A stretch of DNA of 64,000 nucleotides from UBA1724 sp963611685 (GCA_963611685.1 CAVDSU010000002.1:1-64000), one strand, 5' to 3'. Numbered from the stretch's first letter, positions 34,800 to 44,548 are shown. Notes: generated from the letters alone by a model not told the origin. Made by a program: numbers and translations.

Positions 34800-37022
34800 T
34801 TATCGGACACCCAATTTAAGGGTTGCGGTGCCGTCGTTTTCCGGGCTCCAGAGGAGGAGATTATGGATTCCCGGCGGCAGGGAGAGTCTTTCCCCGGTTT
34901 TGTGGAGTCCGCGGTATTCGCCGTCTATGTAGAGATGCGCCTCTGTGGGTCGGAATCGGAGGGTGACCTCCAGGGTTTTCTGTCCGGGGAGGAGATGGTA
35001 GTCCCCCGGCGCGGGATCCAGGAAGAGTGGCCCTGTGGTGGAGGCGTTGTCGGTCTTTTCCTCCTTGCAGAGTGTGCAGGGCGTCAGGGGGATTCCGGCC
35101 ACCGTGGTGCCCTCCTGGAACTCCTGGCAGAAGCGCGAGGGCGTCAGTCCGCTGCGAGCGCAGAGTGCGTGTCGTTCCCAGAGGGGGTCTTCTCCGGCGA
35201 ATGCGCCGGTGTCCTCGGGGGGCCATTGTGGCGGATCGTCCTTGCAGAGGAGCTGCAGGATTGCGCCGGCGGCGGGAGCGGCGGCGGAGACTCCCACCAA
35301 TGCGGGAGAGGCGGCGCCGTCCTTGTTGCCGAACCAGACGCCGACAGTCCATTTGGGAGTCACGGCAAAACACCACGCATCCCGATTTCCCTGGGAGGTG
35401 CCGGTCTTCCACGAGACCGCCCATTGCGGCGCACCGGGAAGCGGATTGGTGCGGAGCATCCGCAAGACCATCTGACGCACGCCGCGATTCCAGAGGGGCG
35501 GCGGCGGGGCCGACGACGAGTCTCCCGTGGCCGCCTCGGCCTCCTCCTCCAGCCAATGGAGTCGTGTGGGGGCGTCGGCCAATCGTGCATACGCCGCGGT
35601 CAAGGCGGCCAGGGTGCTTTCGCCGCCGCCGATTGCCAGGGAGAGTCCGTAGAAGGACTCGCCGGGAGCCACGGCCGTTCGGGGCGGGCGAAGCAGTCCC
35701 ATTTCCTGAAGGAGCGTCTGGAATCGCGGGACTCCCAGTTGCCGAAGGAGTCGGACGGCGGGGGTATTGAGGGAGTCCGCCAGGGCCTGGGATGCGGGGA
35801 CCCATCCGCGGAAATCGCCATCGTAGTTTCCGGGGCGGTAGTCCCGAAGGGCGAGGGGCGCATCCAGGACCCTCGTGTCCTGGCAGAGGAGTCCGCCGTA
35901 GATCGCCTCGCCGTAGAGGAAGGGCTTCCAGGCGGAACCGGGAGAGCGCCAGGCGCGGGAGGCGTCCACGGCGCCCGTCCGGGGCTCCGCGAAATCCAGA
36001 GTGCCCACGCAGGCGCGGACTCTCCCCGTGGCATTCTCCACCACCACGGCGGCGCCATCCCGCACCTGGGGAAGCGCCGCCTGTCCGGCGCGGAGAGTCC
36101 AGAGGACCTCCTGCTGCAATTGGGAATCCAGGGAGAGGTGGTATTCCGTGCGCCCGGGGTGTGCGGCGCGGGCAACCTGCAGGAAGTGCGTGTCGGTCAA
36201 CCGGGGCCAGCAGGGCGTCTCGAAGCGCCGATAGCGCAGGGGCTCCTGCCGGACCTCCTGCGCCTCCTTCTCGGTGAGGGCGCCATTGCGCACCAGCAGA
36301 TAGAGCACGACCTCCCGTCGGCGGAGGGCGGCATCGGGATAGCGGTCGGGGCGATATCGGTCCGGGCTCTGGGGAAGGCCGGACAAAAGCACCATCTCGC
36401 CACGATTCAACTCCCAGGTATGCCGTCCGAAATAGAATTGAGAGGCGGCCTCGATGCCGTAGAGCTTTCCGCCGTAGGGAAGGATATTGAAGTATCGCTC
36501 CAGGATCTCCTCCTTGGAGTGGGAGCGTTCCCACTGCCACGCCAAGAGCATCTGCCGCACCTTGTAGGAGAGCGTGCGGCGGCGGCCGGTGTAGGCCGTC
36601 ATCACCTGCATGGTGATTGTGGAGGCGCCGGAAACCACCCGGCCACTCCGCAGCATCTGCAAAAACGCCCTGCCCCCCGCCCGCAAATCCACGCCGTCAT
36701 GCTCCCAGAAGCGGCGGTCCTCCACCGCCAGAAGAAAGCGGATCATCTCCTGGGGAATCTGTTCGTAGCGAATGGGGAAGCACCATCGGTAGTCGTAGCC
36801 GCGGTCCACATGCACCAGCGTCCCCGCGGCGTCGTAATAGCAGACGCTGGGGGACTCGCGCTCGAAGGCCCCCCAGGGCATTCGGACGAGCCGCACCGAC
36901 AAGTCCCAGGCGAGCCATCCCCCCATCCCCAAGACCGCCAGCAGCGCGCAAACAAGCGCCAGACGCCGGCGCCCTCTGCGGACGCCGGCGCGCTTTTTCG
37001 ATTGGGTCGTGGGGGACTTCAA
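34800..37022 (-). CDS. pbpC: Penicillin-binding protein 1C
   Basis: About 740 aa. Order: an N-terminal anchor (about 20-42), glycosyltransferase GT51 (about 60-230; catalytic Glu in VEDRRFWEHDGVD, then GASTITMQVM), transpeptidase with SPGSAWKP (Ser-xx-Lys), SLNTPAV (SxN) and WKTGTSQG (KTG), and a C-terminal BiPBP_C domain (about 660-740). PBP1C polymerises and may cross-link peptidoglycan in the periplasm. It starts with TTG at 37022; GAGGAGG about 10 nt upstream supports this unusual start. It lies 15 nt downstream of the alpha-2-macroglobulin gene, the same pairing as E. coli yfhM-pbpC. Confidence 0.95.
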   Translation of the reverse strand: MKSPTTQSKKRAGVRRGRRRLALVCALLAVLGMGGWLAWDLSVRLVRMPWGAFERESPSVCYYDAAGTLVHVDRGYDYRWCFPIRYEQIPQEMIRFLLAVEDRRFWEHDGVDLRAGGRAFLQMLRSGRVVSGASTITMQVMTAYTGRRRTLSYKVRQMLLAWQWERSHSKEEILERYFNILPYGGKLYGIEAASQFYFGRHTWELNRGEMVLLSGLPQSPDRYRPDRYPDAALRRREVVLYLLVRNGALTEKEAQEVRQEPLRYRRFETPCWPRLTDTHFLQVARAAHPGRTEYHLSLDSQLQQEVLWTLRAGQAALPQVRDGAAVVVENATGRVRACVGTLDFAEPRTGAVDASRAWRSPGSAWKPFLYGEAIYGGLLCQDTRVLDAPLALRDYRPGNYDGDFRGWVPASQALADSLNTPAVRLLRQLGVPRFQTLLQEMGLLRPPRTAVAPGESFYGLSLAIGGGESTLAALTAAYARLADAPTRLHWLEEEAEAATGDSSSAPPPPLWNRGVRQMVLRMLRTNPLPGAPQWAVSWKTGTSQGNRDAWCFAVTPKWTVGVWFGNKDGAASPALVGVSAAAPAAGAILQLLCKDDPPQWPPEDTGAFAGEDPLWERHALCARSGLTPSRFCQEFQEGTTVAGIPLTPCTLCKEEKTDNASTTGPLFLDPAPGDYHLLPGQKTLEVTLRFRPTEAHLYIDGEYRGLHKTGERLSLPPGIHNLLLWSPENDGTATLKLGVR

Positions 37023-37037
37023 GGAGAGTGCGCCTCC

Positions 37038-40000
37038 TCAGGGAACGGCCTGGATTCGGGATTCGCCAGGGAGTTCCTGTGCGTGGAGCTCCGGACGATA
37101 CATGGACTCCAGGGAGACGGGCGTCATTGCGAAATCGCCGGGAGTGACCACCCGCGCACGATAGCCCACCACGCACTCTTTTTCGGTGCCCGCATATGAG
37201 GCGTCGCCGAATGCCAGGAAGCGGTCGAAGCGGTTCTCCCATCGATCCAGGGGAGAGCCGGTCTTTCCGCGTTCCCAGGCATTGAAGACGCGGGAGCCAT
37301 TCTGGAGGGCGTCGTCCTCGATTTCCAGGCATCCGGGGAGCATATCGCAGAGGACGAAGGACTCCACGCCGGGATTGTGGAAACAGAAGCGCAGGCGCAC
37401 CTGCACCAATTCGCCCACCTTCAGGACACGGCCCGCCAGGGGCTTTCCGGACTCGTCAAGATACTCCCGGTGCACCTCCACGCCCTGGGCGGAGGCCTCG
37501 GGCGCCTCGGGGACAACCCGGTTGCGCAGCGCAATCCACACCGGGCACTCGCCCGCATTCTTCAAGCGATACTCGCCCGGCGCGCTTCGGCGGAAGCCGC
37601 CCTCCAGGAGGGCATCCCGCTCAACGCCGGGTCCCCGGAGACCGACGGCGAATTTTCCCTTCTCGGCTTCCAGGCACTGCGAGAGTCCCAAGGTCGCCCA
37701 GGCATTCTCCTGGGTGGTCCCCCAGTGTCCCTCGGCGTTCCGCGCCTGGAGGAGCCGCTGCGCCAGCACGGGAATCGCGGCGTGAGTGGGCGCCACCTGC
37801 TTCAGGAGCCAGAGTCCCATGCCCAGCCGGCGGACCCGGGAGTCCAGACCGGCGAAGGAGCCGGCGCCCTCCAGGGCATCCACATTGGCCAGCGCCTTCT
37901 CCAGAAGGACCGCGCCCTCCGCCGCACGCCCGCCCTTCAGGAGGCACACCGCCTTCAGGAAGACCGCAAAGGAATCCGGGTGCTGGTCGGGAAGCAGTCC
38001 GGCATAGGAGGCGCCCATGCGGGGATTCGCCAGGACCAGGACCAGATTTCCCATCGCGCGGAGGCACGGATCCTCGCCCGTGAGATTCAGCAGTCCGCGG
38101 AGATTCTGCTCCATGGCGGGCTGCCATTCGGCGGGGAAGGCGAATCCGCGTTCCCGTGCCTCCAGGAGGAAGAGATAGGCGAAGAGGCTGCCCTCCAGCC
38201 AGGCCTCGCGGCTGCCATCCCACATGGCGAACCACCCGGTGGCACAACGCTTGGCGGACAGCCCCTGGATGGTCAGGCGAATCCGGTCGGCGGCGCTCTC
38301 CCCGTAGGCCTCCGGGAGCATTCCGACGCGGACCAGATCGCGGACTGCCAGAAGCGGGAATGCGGCGGCCACCGTCTGTTCCAGGCAGCCGTAGGGATAC
38401 TGTGCCAGCCACTGGAGGGCGCCGGAGATCGCCAGCGCGGGGCTTCCCGCCTCCAGGGACCCGAAGTCGCCCACGGCGCATGTGCGCTCTTCGCCGGGAG
38501 CCAGGGTCTCGAAGGCGGTGGTCTCCACGGCGCTCCAGGGAGTGCGCACCACCACAGCGAGCTCCTCGCAGAAGAGCTTCCCGCCGGCAGAAAGCTCCGC
38601 CTTCACCCGGAGATGACCCTCGCCCTTGCCGGCGCGCACCATCAAAGACGCACGGCCGACGCCCTTCTCCACCAGGGCAAAAACGCCCTCCGAGGCCGAA
38701 GAAGAGAGCACCTCGCCATTCTCTACCGCCACACGCCACTGCGCTTCGCCCGAAGCCAGGCGATGATTGGTCGCCTGGAGGGAGATCTGCAGGACGTCGC
38801 CCGGCGCCACGGCGCGGGGACCGCTGACCGTCAGGGTCGCATCCCGCCGCATGGTCAGGGCGCTCTCGGCAGAGCCCGCTGCGTCACGCCCCACCGCCAC
38901 CGCCATGATGCGGAGCCGTCCGATGAAGACCGGCAGCGACACCCTGCCCCGCGCCACGCCATCCTCGCCGGCAGCGAGCCATCCCAGGCAGAAGAGCGCG
39001 GATTCGGGGAGCTTCTCGCGCTTGGTGGAGAGGAAGCGCGCCAGGGCGCCGGCGCCGTCGCCGCCCGTCTTCTCCGTGCCGCTGTTCAGAATGGGGTAGA
39101 GCTTCCCGTAGCTGTCCACAGTCCAGGGCTCGTCCTGCTCCTCGCCATAGAGTCCGCGGAAGGGATCGGGGGTCTTGTAGGCAGTGAGCGCAAGAATGCC
39201 CTCGTCCACGCCCCACACCAGCACCCGTCCGCTGCAGGGAGCGCCGGTCTTGGCGTTGGTCAGCGCGGCCTGGAGTTCGATGGCCTCGCCGGGAGTGGCC
39301 TCCCTTGGGGCATCCAAACGGACGCGGAGCAGCCGTTCCTCCTGGCGGACGGGAAGCTTCGCCACGCCCTCCAGCAACTGGGGATCGGAGGACTCGCTCT
39401 GGCGGCACGACACCGTCACCACCGCAAACCAGGCGCCCTTGCGCAGATCGGCGGGGATCTCCACCTCGACGCGGTTCTCGCCCGCCACGACAGGGAAGGC
39501 GAGGGCCTGCCCTAGTCCGCGGAGTCCGGCCGCCAGCACGCCCTGTCCCGCAAAGGCGCTTTGGAAGGTCAGCACTGCCTTCTGGCCGGGGAGATACTCC
39601 TCGCGGTCGAGCTCAAAGACCAGTCGGCGGGGATCCTTCAGGCGCTGACCGCCCTCGTTGGCCTCGTGCCAGAAGGTGAAGTCCAGGCGCGGGCGCTCCT
39701 TGTCGTCCTGGAGCACGAGCCGATAGGCGCCGGGGGCGACGCGGTTGGGGAAGCGGAGCCATCCCTCCTGGAGCTGTAGCTCGCCCTCCTGAACCTGGGT
39801 CTCCTGGCGTTCCCAGACGCGCTGGACGGAGCCATCCCGGCCCTCCTTCAACAAGTAGTTCCATTCCTGGCGGAAGAGCTTCCAGGAGAGTCCGCGGCCC
39901 TCCAGCGAGGCCTCCTGCCCCTGGGGGGTGACGCCCACCACCTTCACCCGGCACTCGTCCTGGTCATCGCCGGAGGGCTTCCAGGCGCCCACGTAGCAAT

Positions 40001-41900
40001 CCGCCACATGGCACAGGAGGCTCTGGGAGGCGGTGACGCCCCGCTGGCCGTTTCCGGGCAAGCAGGTGACCGCCAGATTGACCTGCACCGGCGAGGTCAC
40101 GCAGTCCTCGAGCCCCGACAGGGCGATTGCGCCCTGGTAATTGCCCTCGCCATCGGTGGTCAAGGAAACGGAGCCGGAGGAGGCGGGGCACGACGACGCC
40201 TTTTCGCAGCCAAAGAAGAAGTCCTCGTATCCCTTGGGGGCGAAGGTCTTATAGAGACACGCCGCGGAGGCGCGGCATTCGCCGCCGGCAACGGGTGTGC
40301 CGTAGTAGTATTCCGCCCTGCCGCCGACCTCCACGTATGCGGATTCGCCGCAGGTCACCTCGCCCTCCAGGGAGACCCACACCCGGTCCGGCAGCGTCTC
40401 GCCCACTTGGAAGAAGATGGTCTCCAGCGCATCGTCCTTTCCGGGAAGGCCCATCCGCGTCTGGTAGAGCCCCAGGGGCGCACTCGCGGAAATCCGCCAC
40501 TCCAGGGAATACAGCCCCTCCGCATCCCCCGTCACCACGCGCTTCTCCACACACTGCCCACGGGAATCCCGCAACTGGAATTCCATGGGCACCGCGGGGG
40601 CGCCCACGCCCGATGCGTCCCGGAGGATCGCGTGGACCCGCAGCGCCTCGCCGGGACGGCAGATCTCGCGTTCCGGGAAGAGGAAGGCCTCCATGGCCCC
40701 GCCATTCTCCGGCGTGCCATAGCAATTGCAGAAGGCGCGGTCGCCCTCCAGGCTCGCCAGAATGAGTGCGGGTGCGTCGCCCTTGTCCGCCAAGGGAGTC
40801 AGCGGAATCCGGGCGATGCCCATTTCATCTGTAACCGCCTCGCCCAGAAGCTGTTGTTTTTCGCTATAGAGGCGCACCTCTGCGCCGGGAAGCACCCGCT
40901 GGTCCTGAAGGGAGCGCACGGCGACCACGGCGTCCTGGGGGAAGAGCGTGGCGGAGATCCCCAGGTCGGAGACCAGCACCATGGTGGATTCGCCGGAGTA
41001 GGATTCGGAACTGCCCTTGGAATCGGCGATGCGGAGCATGTAGATGCCGGGCTTCCGGGGAATGCCGGCCTTCTCCAGGTCCATCTCCAAGCGCTCCCGG
41101 CGGTTCTTCTCCAGCTTGACCGGCAGGTCGGTCTGGGTGACCAACCGGGAATACTGGCGATTCCAGCAGTTGTCCAAGAAGGAAAGGAGGCGGTTCTCGT
41201 AGGGTTCGTAGACCGAGACCCTCAAGTCGCCCTTCAGATTTTCCAGATTCACGGGGAAGGTCCAGCTGGGGGAGGACAAGGCGAACTGTTCGCCCCGGAT
41301 GCCCAGCCTTGCAAACGACGGATGATCCGCTCCCACCACCACGGCGGAGGCGCTCTCCTTCCCGTTGTTCGCCGTGACCACATAGAGCTGCCCGGGCTCA
41401 AATTCGCCCGAAATCTCCACGGTCCAACCATAGCGATAGAAACTAAATCCCTCCGCGAGAGGCGGATCAATGGTTATGTCCTTCTTCTCGACCGACGGCC
41501 TCTTGTTGAAATTCAACTCCAGACACCGGCCGCGGTCCCCCCATTCGGCCTTCAGAATCGTCAAGGGCGCCTCCTGCTCCTCGTCCCCGATCGCCTCCGC
41601 AGCCCCTTCTTCCGCGGAGTCCTTTTGTAATGCCGCATCCGCTTCCGCCGGAACAGGATTTGCAGATACCTCCGGCGCCTTCTCCACCGCCATTCCCGGC
41701 GGCGGGGGCGGCGGAAGACTCGGGTGGTTTTCGCCGCCGGGCATTCCGGGTCCCTGGGGTGGTGGCGGCGGCAGCGGTCGCATCGGGCGCACGCAGGGCG
41801 CCTGGCAACTCCGCTTCCAGAAATAGAAATTCCCCGCCAAAGACACGACAAGCAACAGCACGACGAGGGCACAGCACAGCCCCCGGATTCCCCGTTTCAT
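37038..41900 (-). CDS. Bacterial alpha-2-macroglobulin, thioester type
   Basis: About 1620 aa. A signal/anchor helix at 5-25 (LCCALVVLLLVVSLAGNF) and a Pro-rich linker come first, then serial macroglobulin beta domains. The A2M domain follows with LPVFIGRLRIMAVAVG, and the thioester motif is CLEQ in QYPYGCLEQTVAAAFP, followed by an alpha-toroid. Bacterial A2M proteins trap proteases in the periplasm by thioester cross-linking and are thought to guard the envelope when the wall is breached, working with PBP1C. No lipobox is seen after the hydrophobic segment, so it is probably anchored by the N-terminal helix. ATG 41900 starts the anchor. Confidence 0.93.
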   Translation of the reverse strand: MKRGIRGLCCALVVLLLVVSLAGNFYFWKRSCQAPCVRPMRPLPPPPPQGPGMPGGENHPSLPPPPPPGMAVEKAPEVSANPVPAEADAALQKDSAEEGAAEAIGDEEQEAPLTILKAEWGDRGRCLELNFNKRPSVEKKDITIDPPLAEGFSFYRYGWTVEISGEFEPGQLYVVTANNGKESASAVVVGADHPSFARLGIRGEQFALSSPSWTFPVNLENLKGDLRVSVYEPYENRLLSFLDNCWNRQYSRLVTQTDLPVKLEKNRRERLEMDLEKAGIPRKPGIYMLRIADSKGSSESYSGESTMVLVSDLGISATLFPQDAVVAVRSLQDQRVLPGAEVRLYSEKQQLLGEAVTDEMGIARIPLTPLADKGDAPALILASLEGDRAFCNCYGTPENGGAMEAFLFPEREICRPGEALRVHAILRDASGVGAPAVPMEFQLRDSRGQCVEKRVVTGDAEGLYSLEWRISASAPLGLYQTRMGLPGKDDALETIFFQVGETLPDRVWVSLEGEVTCGESAYVEVGGRAEYYYGTPVAGGECRASAACLYKTFAPKGYEDFFFGCEKASSCPASSGSVSLTTDGEGNYQGAIALSGLEDCVTSPVQVNLAVTCLPGNGQRGVTASQSLLCHVADCYVGAWKPSGDDQDECRVKVVGVTPQGQEASLEGRGLSWKLFRQEWNYLLKEGRDGSVQRVWERQETQVQEGELQLQEGWLRFPNRVAPGAYRLVLQDDKERPRLDFTFWHEANEGGQRLKDPRRLVFELDREEYLPGQKAVLTFQSAFAGQGVLAAGLRGLGQALAFPVVAGENRVEVEIPADLRKGAWFAVVTVSCRQSESSDPQLLEGVAKLPVRQEERLLRVRLDAPREATPGEAIELQAALTNAKTGAPCSGRVLVWGVDEGILALTAYKTPDPFRGLYGEEQDEPWTVDSYGKLYPILNSGTEKTGGDGAGALARFLSTKREKLPESALFCLGWLAAGEDGVARGRVSLPVFIGRLRIMAVAVGRDAAGSAESALTMRRDATLTVSGPRAVAPGDVLQISLQATNHRLASGEAQWRVAVENGEVLSSSASEGVFALVEKGVGRASLMVRAGKGEGHLRVKAELSAGGKLFCEELAVVVRTPWSAVETTAFETLAPGEERTCAVGDFGSLEAGSPALAISGALQWLAQYPYGCLEQTVAAAFPLLAVRDLVRVGMLPEAYGESAADRIRLTIQGLSAKRCATGWFAMWDGSREAWLEGSLFAYLFLLEARERGFAFPAEWQPAMEQNLRGLLNLTGEDPCLRAMGNLVLVLANPRMGASYAGLLPDQHPDSFAVFLKAVCLLKGGRAAEGAVLLEKALANVDALEGAGSFAGLDSRVRRLGMGLWLLKQVAPTHAAIPVLAQRLLQARNAEGHWGTTQENAWATLGLSQCLEAEKGKFAVGLRGPGVERDALLEGGFRRSAPGEYRLKNAGECPVWIALRNRVVPEAPEASAQGVEVHREYLDESGKPLAGRVLKVGELVQVRLRFCFHNPGVESFVLCDMLPGCLEIEDDALQNGSRVFNAWERGKTGSPLDRWENRFDRFLAFGDASYAGTEKECVVGYRARVVTPGDFAMTPVSLESMYRPELHAQELPGESRIQAVP

Positions 41901-42268
41901 CCGTTCAGACCTCCCTAAAGAAACAACCCCGGACACACACGCATCCTAACACAACATACCGTTCCCGCGCAAACAGAAACAGCATCACGAAACGCCCCTC
42001 GGAACACCCCGCCGTTCCTCCCTCTCACCCCCTTTTCCCTCTCGACGCTCCACGCGCCGAATCCATCCGGAAAGCGACCGGGCACAGACGGCGAAAATCC
42101 CCTGTTCCTCGGAAAGCGAAAATAATGTATTTCCCCCGCCAAGGCCCACACCGAAAAAGGCCCCGGAAAATCCGAGAAATCCGGGGATTTTTTCAGGAAG
42201 GAGAAAGCGGCGCCCCGGCCCTCGCGCCGACCGCCCTTCCCTTCCTGCTGCAGGAGGGGGGTGGGAGG
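41901..42268. other. Gene-free region between the A2M gene and the sigma-54 activator gene
   Basis: 368 nt holding the start region of the A2M gene on the left and the 3' end of the activator transcript on the right. AAAATCC and GGATTTT near 42173-42200 could form a weak hairpin. No gene, RNA or clear promoter was recognised. Confidence 0.45.
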
Positions 42269-43774
42269 CTAGTGGATTCCCGCCTTGTTGAGGCGGTAGT
42301 TCATCATGCGGGGAGAGACCCCCAGCTCCCGCCCGGCGGCCGCGCGGTTGCCGTCGTGGCGCTTGAGGGCGCCCTCCAGGATCTTCTTTTCCACGGCGGC
42401 CAGCTGCTCTTCCAGCGTCTGGTGTTCGTCGGGGCGATAGGGATCCTCGGCGAATTCGGGGCGCTGAAGGGTCGGCGGAAGATTGTATCCGTGAATCACG
42501 TCGTCCTTGGCGGTGAGCACCGCGCGCTCCATGCAGTTCTCCAATTCCCGGACGTTCCCGGGCCAGGCGTAAGCCTGCAACATGTTGGCTGCCGGCGAGG
42601 AAATGCGGGTGATCCGCTTGCCGTATTTTGCGCTGAGCTTGCTGAGGAAGTGCTGCGCCAGCAGGATGATGTCGCCGCCCCGCTTGCTCAAGTCCGGCAT
42701 AAAGATGGGGAAGACGGAGAGTCGGTAGTAGAGGTCTTCGCGGAAGAGCTTCTTCTCCATGAGCTCCTCCAGGTTCCGGCTGGTCGCCGCCAGGAAGCGG
42801 ACGTCGCTGTGGAGTTCCTCGTTGGAGCCCACGCGGCAGAAGGTGCGTTCCTGCAAGAACCGCAACAGCTTCACCTGCACGGGGATGCTCAGGTCGCCAA
42901 TCTCGTCCAGAAAGAGTGTCCCGCCATCGGCGGCCTCCGCACGGCCGATGCGGCGCTCTCGCGCGTCCGTGAAGGCGCCCCGCTCGTGCCCGAAGAGCTC
43001 GGACTCCACCAGCGCCTCCGGCAGCGCGGCGCAGTTGAGGACCACGAAGGGCTTGTCCTTTCGGGGAGAGAGCCCCTGGATTGCCTTGGCCACCAACTCC
43101 TTGCCGGTGCCGCTGCTTCCGCGGATCAACACCGTGGCGCCACTGCCGGCCACCTGGTGGATCTGCTCGTAGACGTCCCGCATGGCCTGGCAATTCCCAA
43201 TCAGCCGCCCCGGATTGCTGGGGAGCATGTCCCGCAACTGGCGGTTCTCCTCCATCAACGCCTCACGCTCGGCACACTCCTCACGACAGGCCGCCGCCGC
43301 CTCCGCGGTGATGTTGGCAATGACCTCCAAAAACGCCACGTCCTTCACCAAGGCACTGGTGTCCGAACGCATCGCACAGTCCACCGACAGCGTCCCCACG
43401 ACCTGCCCTAAATAGATCAGCGGCACACAGATGAAGGACAACGCCTCGTTGCCCACACGGCTCCGGGTCTTGTTCAAAAAACGACGGTCCTTCCGCACAT
43501 CCAAGACCACCTCGGTCTTGCCCGTCTTGGCAACCAGGCCCGTGATGCCCTCGCCAATGTGGTAGCGGCCCAAGGCACGCTCCTCCGCATTCAGGCTGTG
43601 CGTCGAGGCCTCAATCCGAAGCTCGTCACCCTCCAACAACGCGAAGGTGCCACGCATCATCCCCAAATTCCGCTCCAAGACCTCAATGACCTCCTCCAAA
43701 AGACGACGGACATTCCGCTCGCGGACCACCACGGAGGTCACTTCCTGCAAAATCGATATCTCTTTGGAAATCAT
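42269..43774 (-). CDS. NifA-like sigma-54-dependent transcriptional activator (GAF-AAA-Fis)
   Basis: About 501 aa. N-terminal GAF domain (about 10-160; the run MMRGTFALLEGDELRIEAS and GEGITGLVAKTGKTEVVLDV is NifA-like), AAA+ sigma-54 interaction domain (about 185-420; Walker A GSSGTGKE, ELFGHERGAFTDA as the sigma-54 contact loop, Walker B GGTLFLDEIGD, then WPGNVRELENCMERAV), and a C-terminal Fis HTH (GNRAAAGRELGVSPRMMNYRL). The loop reads GAFTDA instead of GAFTGA, a variant also seen in other activators. There is no receiver domain, so the signal probably enters through the GAF domain. It is divergent from two genes with -24/-12 promoters and is the obvious candidate to drive them. ATG 43774 is chosen by family N terminus. 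Confidence 0.93.
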   Translation of the reverse strand: MISKEISILQEVTSVVVRERNVRRLLEEVIEVLERNLGMMRGTFALLEGDELRIEASTHSLNAEERALGRYHIGEGITGLVAKTGKTEVVLDVRKDRRFLNKTRSRVGNEALSFICVPLIYLGQVVGTLSVDCAMRSDTSALVKDVAFLEVIANITAEAAAACREECAEREALMEENRQLRDMLPSNPGRLIGNCQAMRDVYEQIHQVAGSGATVLIRGSSGTGKELVAKAIQGLSPRKDKPFVVLNCAALPEALVESELFGHERGAFTDARERRIGRAEAADGGTLFLDEIGDLSIPVQVKLLRFLQERTFCRVGSNEELHSDVRFLAATSRNLEELMEKKLFREDLYYRLSVFPIFMPDLSKRGGDIILLAQHFLSKLSAKYGKRITRISSPAANMLQAYAWPGNVRELENCMERAVLTAKDDVIHGYNLPPTLQRPEFAEDPYRPDEHQTLEEQLAAVEKKILEGALKRHDGNRAAAGRELGVSPRMMNYRLNKAGIH

Positions 43775-43884
43775 AAGAAAAAAGAGGGAAAGAAAGAAAA
43801 AGCCAAAAACCGTCTCGAATTTGAGCAACCACCATGCCAGCAAGCCGTCACGACAGCGAAATGTAATCCGCAAAAGCGCGTCTT

Positions 43885-43899
43885 TTACATTTTTTGTAA
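43885..43899. promoter_or_regulatory. Palindrome TTACA-N5-TGTAA, copy 1 (candidate activator site)
   Basis: TTACA (43885-43889) and TGTAA (43895-43899) with a 5-nt spacer. Its centre lies about 65 bp before the predicted start site of the first -24/-12 promoter and about 118 bp before the activator gene. A further TGTAA half-site lies 33 bp upstream at 43862-43866. The regulator is inferred, not shown. Confidence 0.6.
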
Positions 43900-43931
43900 C
43901 GCCGCCCGGAGGCGATTTTCGGATCCGCGCA

Positions 43932-43947
43932 TGGCACGCCCCTTGCT
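43932..43947 (+). promoter_or_regulatory. Sigma-54 promoter P1 (-24/-12), exact consensus
   Basis: TGGCACG-CCCC-TTGCT: the GG and GC pairs are 10 bp apart, and all positions of the TGGCAC(A/G)-N4-TTGC(A/T) consensus match. Transcription would start near 43958, about 39 nt before the ATG of the GXGXG-like gene. Confidence 0.85.
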
Positions 43948-43996
43948 ATTTTTTTGCGCCCCGAGACTCCCCCTGGGAAAACGTGCAACCCCTTCC

Positions 43997-44545
43997 ATGA
44001 AAGACAACTCCGACAACGAGAAATCCCCCTCCCCGCGAGACCGCATGCGTTCCCCGAAGGAGCGCCGTGGGGGTGGTGCAGTCGTTCCTGGGGGCCGCAG
44101 TGCCTCCCGGAACCGGGGGGACTCCGCGTCGAAGGAATCGTCCATCCCGCCGGAATGGATGACCATCCATATCCTGGGCGCCATGGAAGAGGTGGTCGGC
44201 GAATCCTCCATGGAGGGCATCACCTTCGTTGCCGATTCCACAGCGCCCGGCGACTGCCGGGAACTCCACGGAGGAAGGGCACTCATCCTCGCCTTCCCCG
44301 GAACCGACTTCGCCAGCGTCGTCGCCGCAGGCGCCGCCTACGCCTATGACCCCACAGGCGAACTCCTCCACAGATCCACCAACCCCGCAACACGAATCCT
44401 CCCCAATACCCCAGAGGAAAAGACCCTCAAACGGCTGATTCGCGAACACGTGGCCGTCACAAACTCCCCAAGGGCAAAGGAACTGCTGGAGGACTGGAAA
44501 AACCAGCGCGGGAACTTCGTGAAGATCGAGGCGACAAGATCTTGA
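43997..44545 (+). CDS. Stand-alone protein resembling the C-terminal (GXGXG) end of glutamate synthase large subunit
   Basis: A 182-aa protein. Residues 1-50 are charged and low-complexity. From about residue 80 it follows the end of GltB alpha: GDCRELHGGRALILAF with GTDFASVVAAGAAYAYDPTG corresponds to the GCEYMTGG...NFGAGMTGGFAYV stretch of GltB, and LKRLIREHVAVTNSPRAKEL, then LEDWKNQRGNFVKI, to its extreme C terminus. The glutaminase and FMN/FeS synthase domains are absent, and no GltB-like sequence lies upstream. The glycine repeats are eroded (VVAAGAAYAY). It may be a degenerate remnant or a retained regulatory/structural piece; the exact sigma-54 promoter argues for retention. No Shine-Dalgarno is visible. 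Confidence 0.7.
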   Translation: MKDNSDNEKSPSPRDRMRSPKERRGGGAVVPGGRSASRNRGDSASKESSIPPEWMTIHILGAMEEVVGESSMEGITFVADSTAPGDCRELHGGRALILAFPGTDFASVVAAGAAYAYDPTGELLHRSTNPATRILPNTPEEKTLKRLIREHVAVTNSPRAKELLEDWKNQRGNFVKIEATRS

Positions 44546-44548
44546 AAT

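Noticed and set aside
42870..42960. Defective activator because of GAFTDA in place of GAFTGA
   Set aside because: GAFTDA occurs in other sigma-54 activators, and Walker A, Walker B and the arginine-containing regions are intact.
43559..43996. Upstream extension of the GXGXG-like frame to 43559
   Set aside because: It overlaps the activator gene antisense and crosses the predicted promoter; no GltB similarity is present there.
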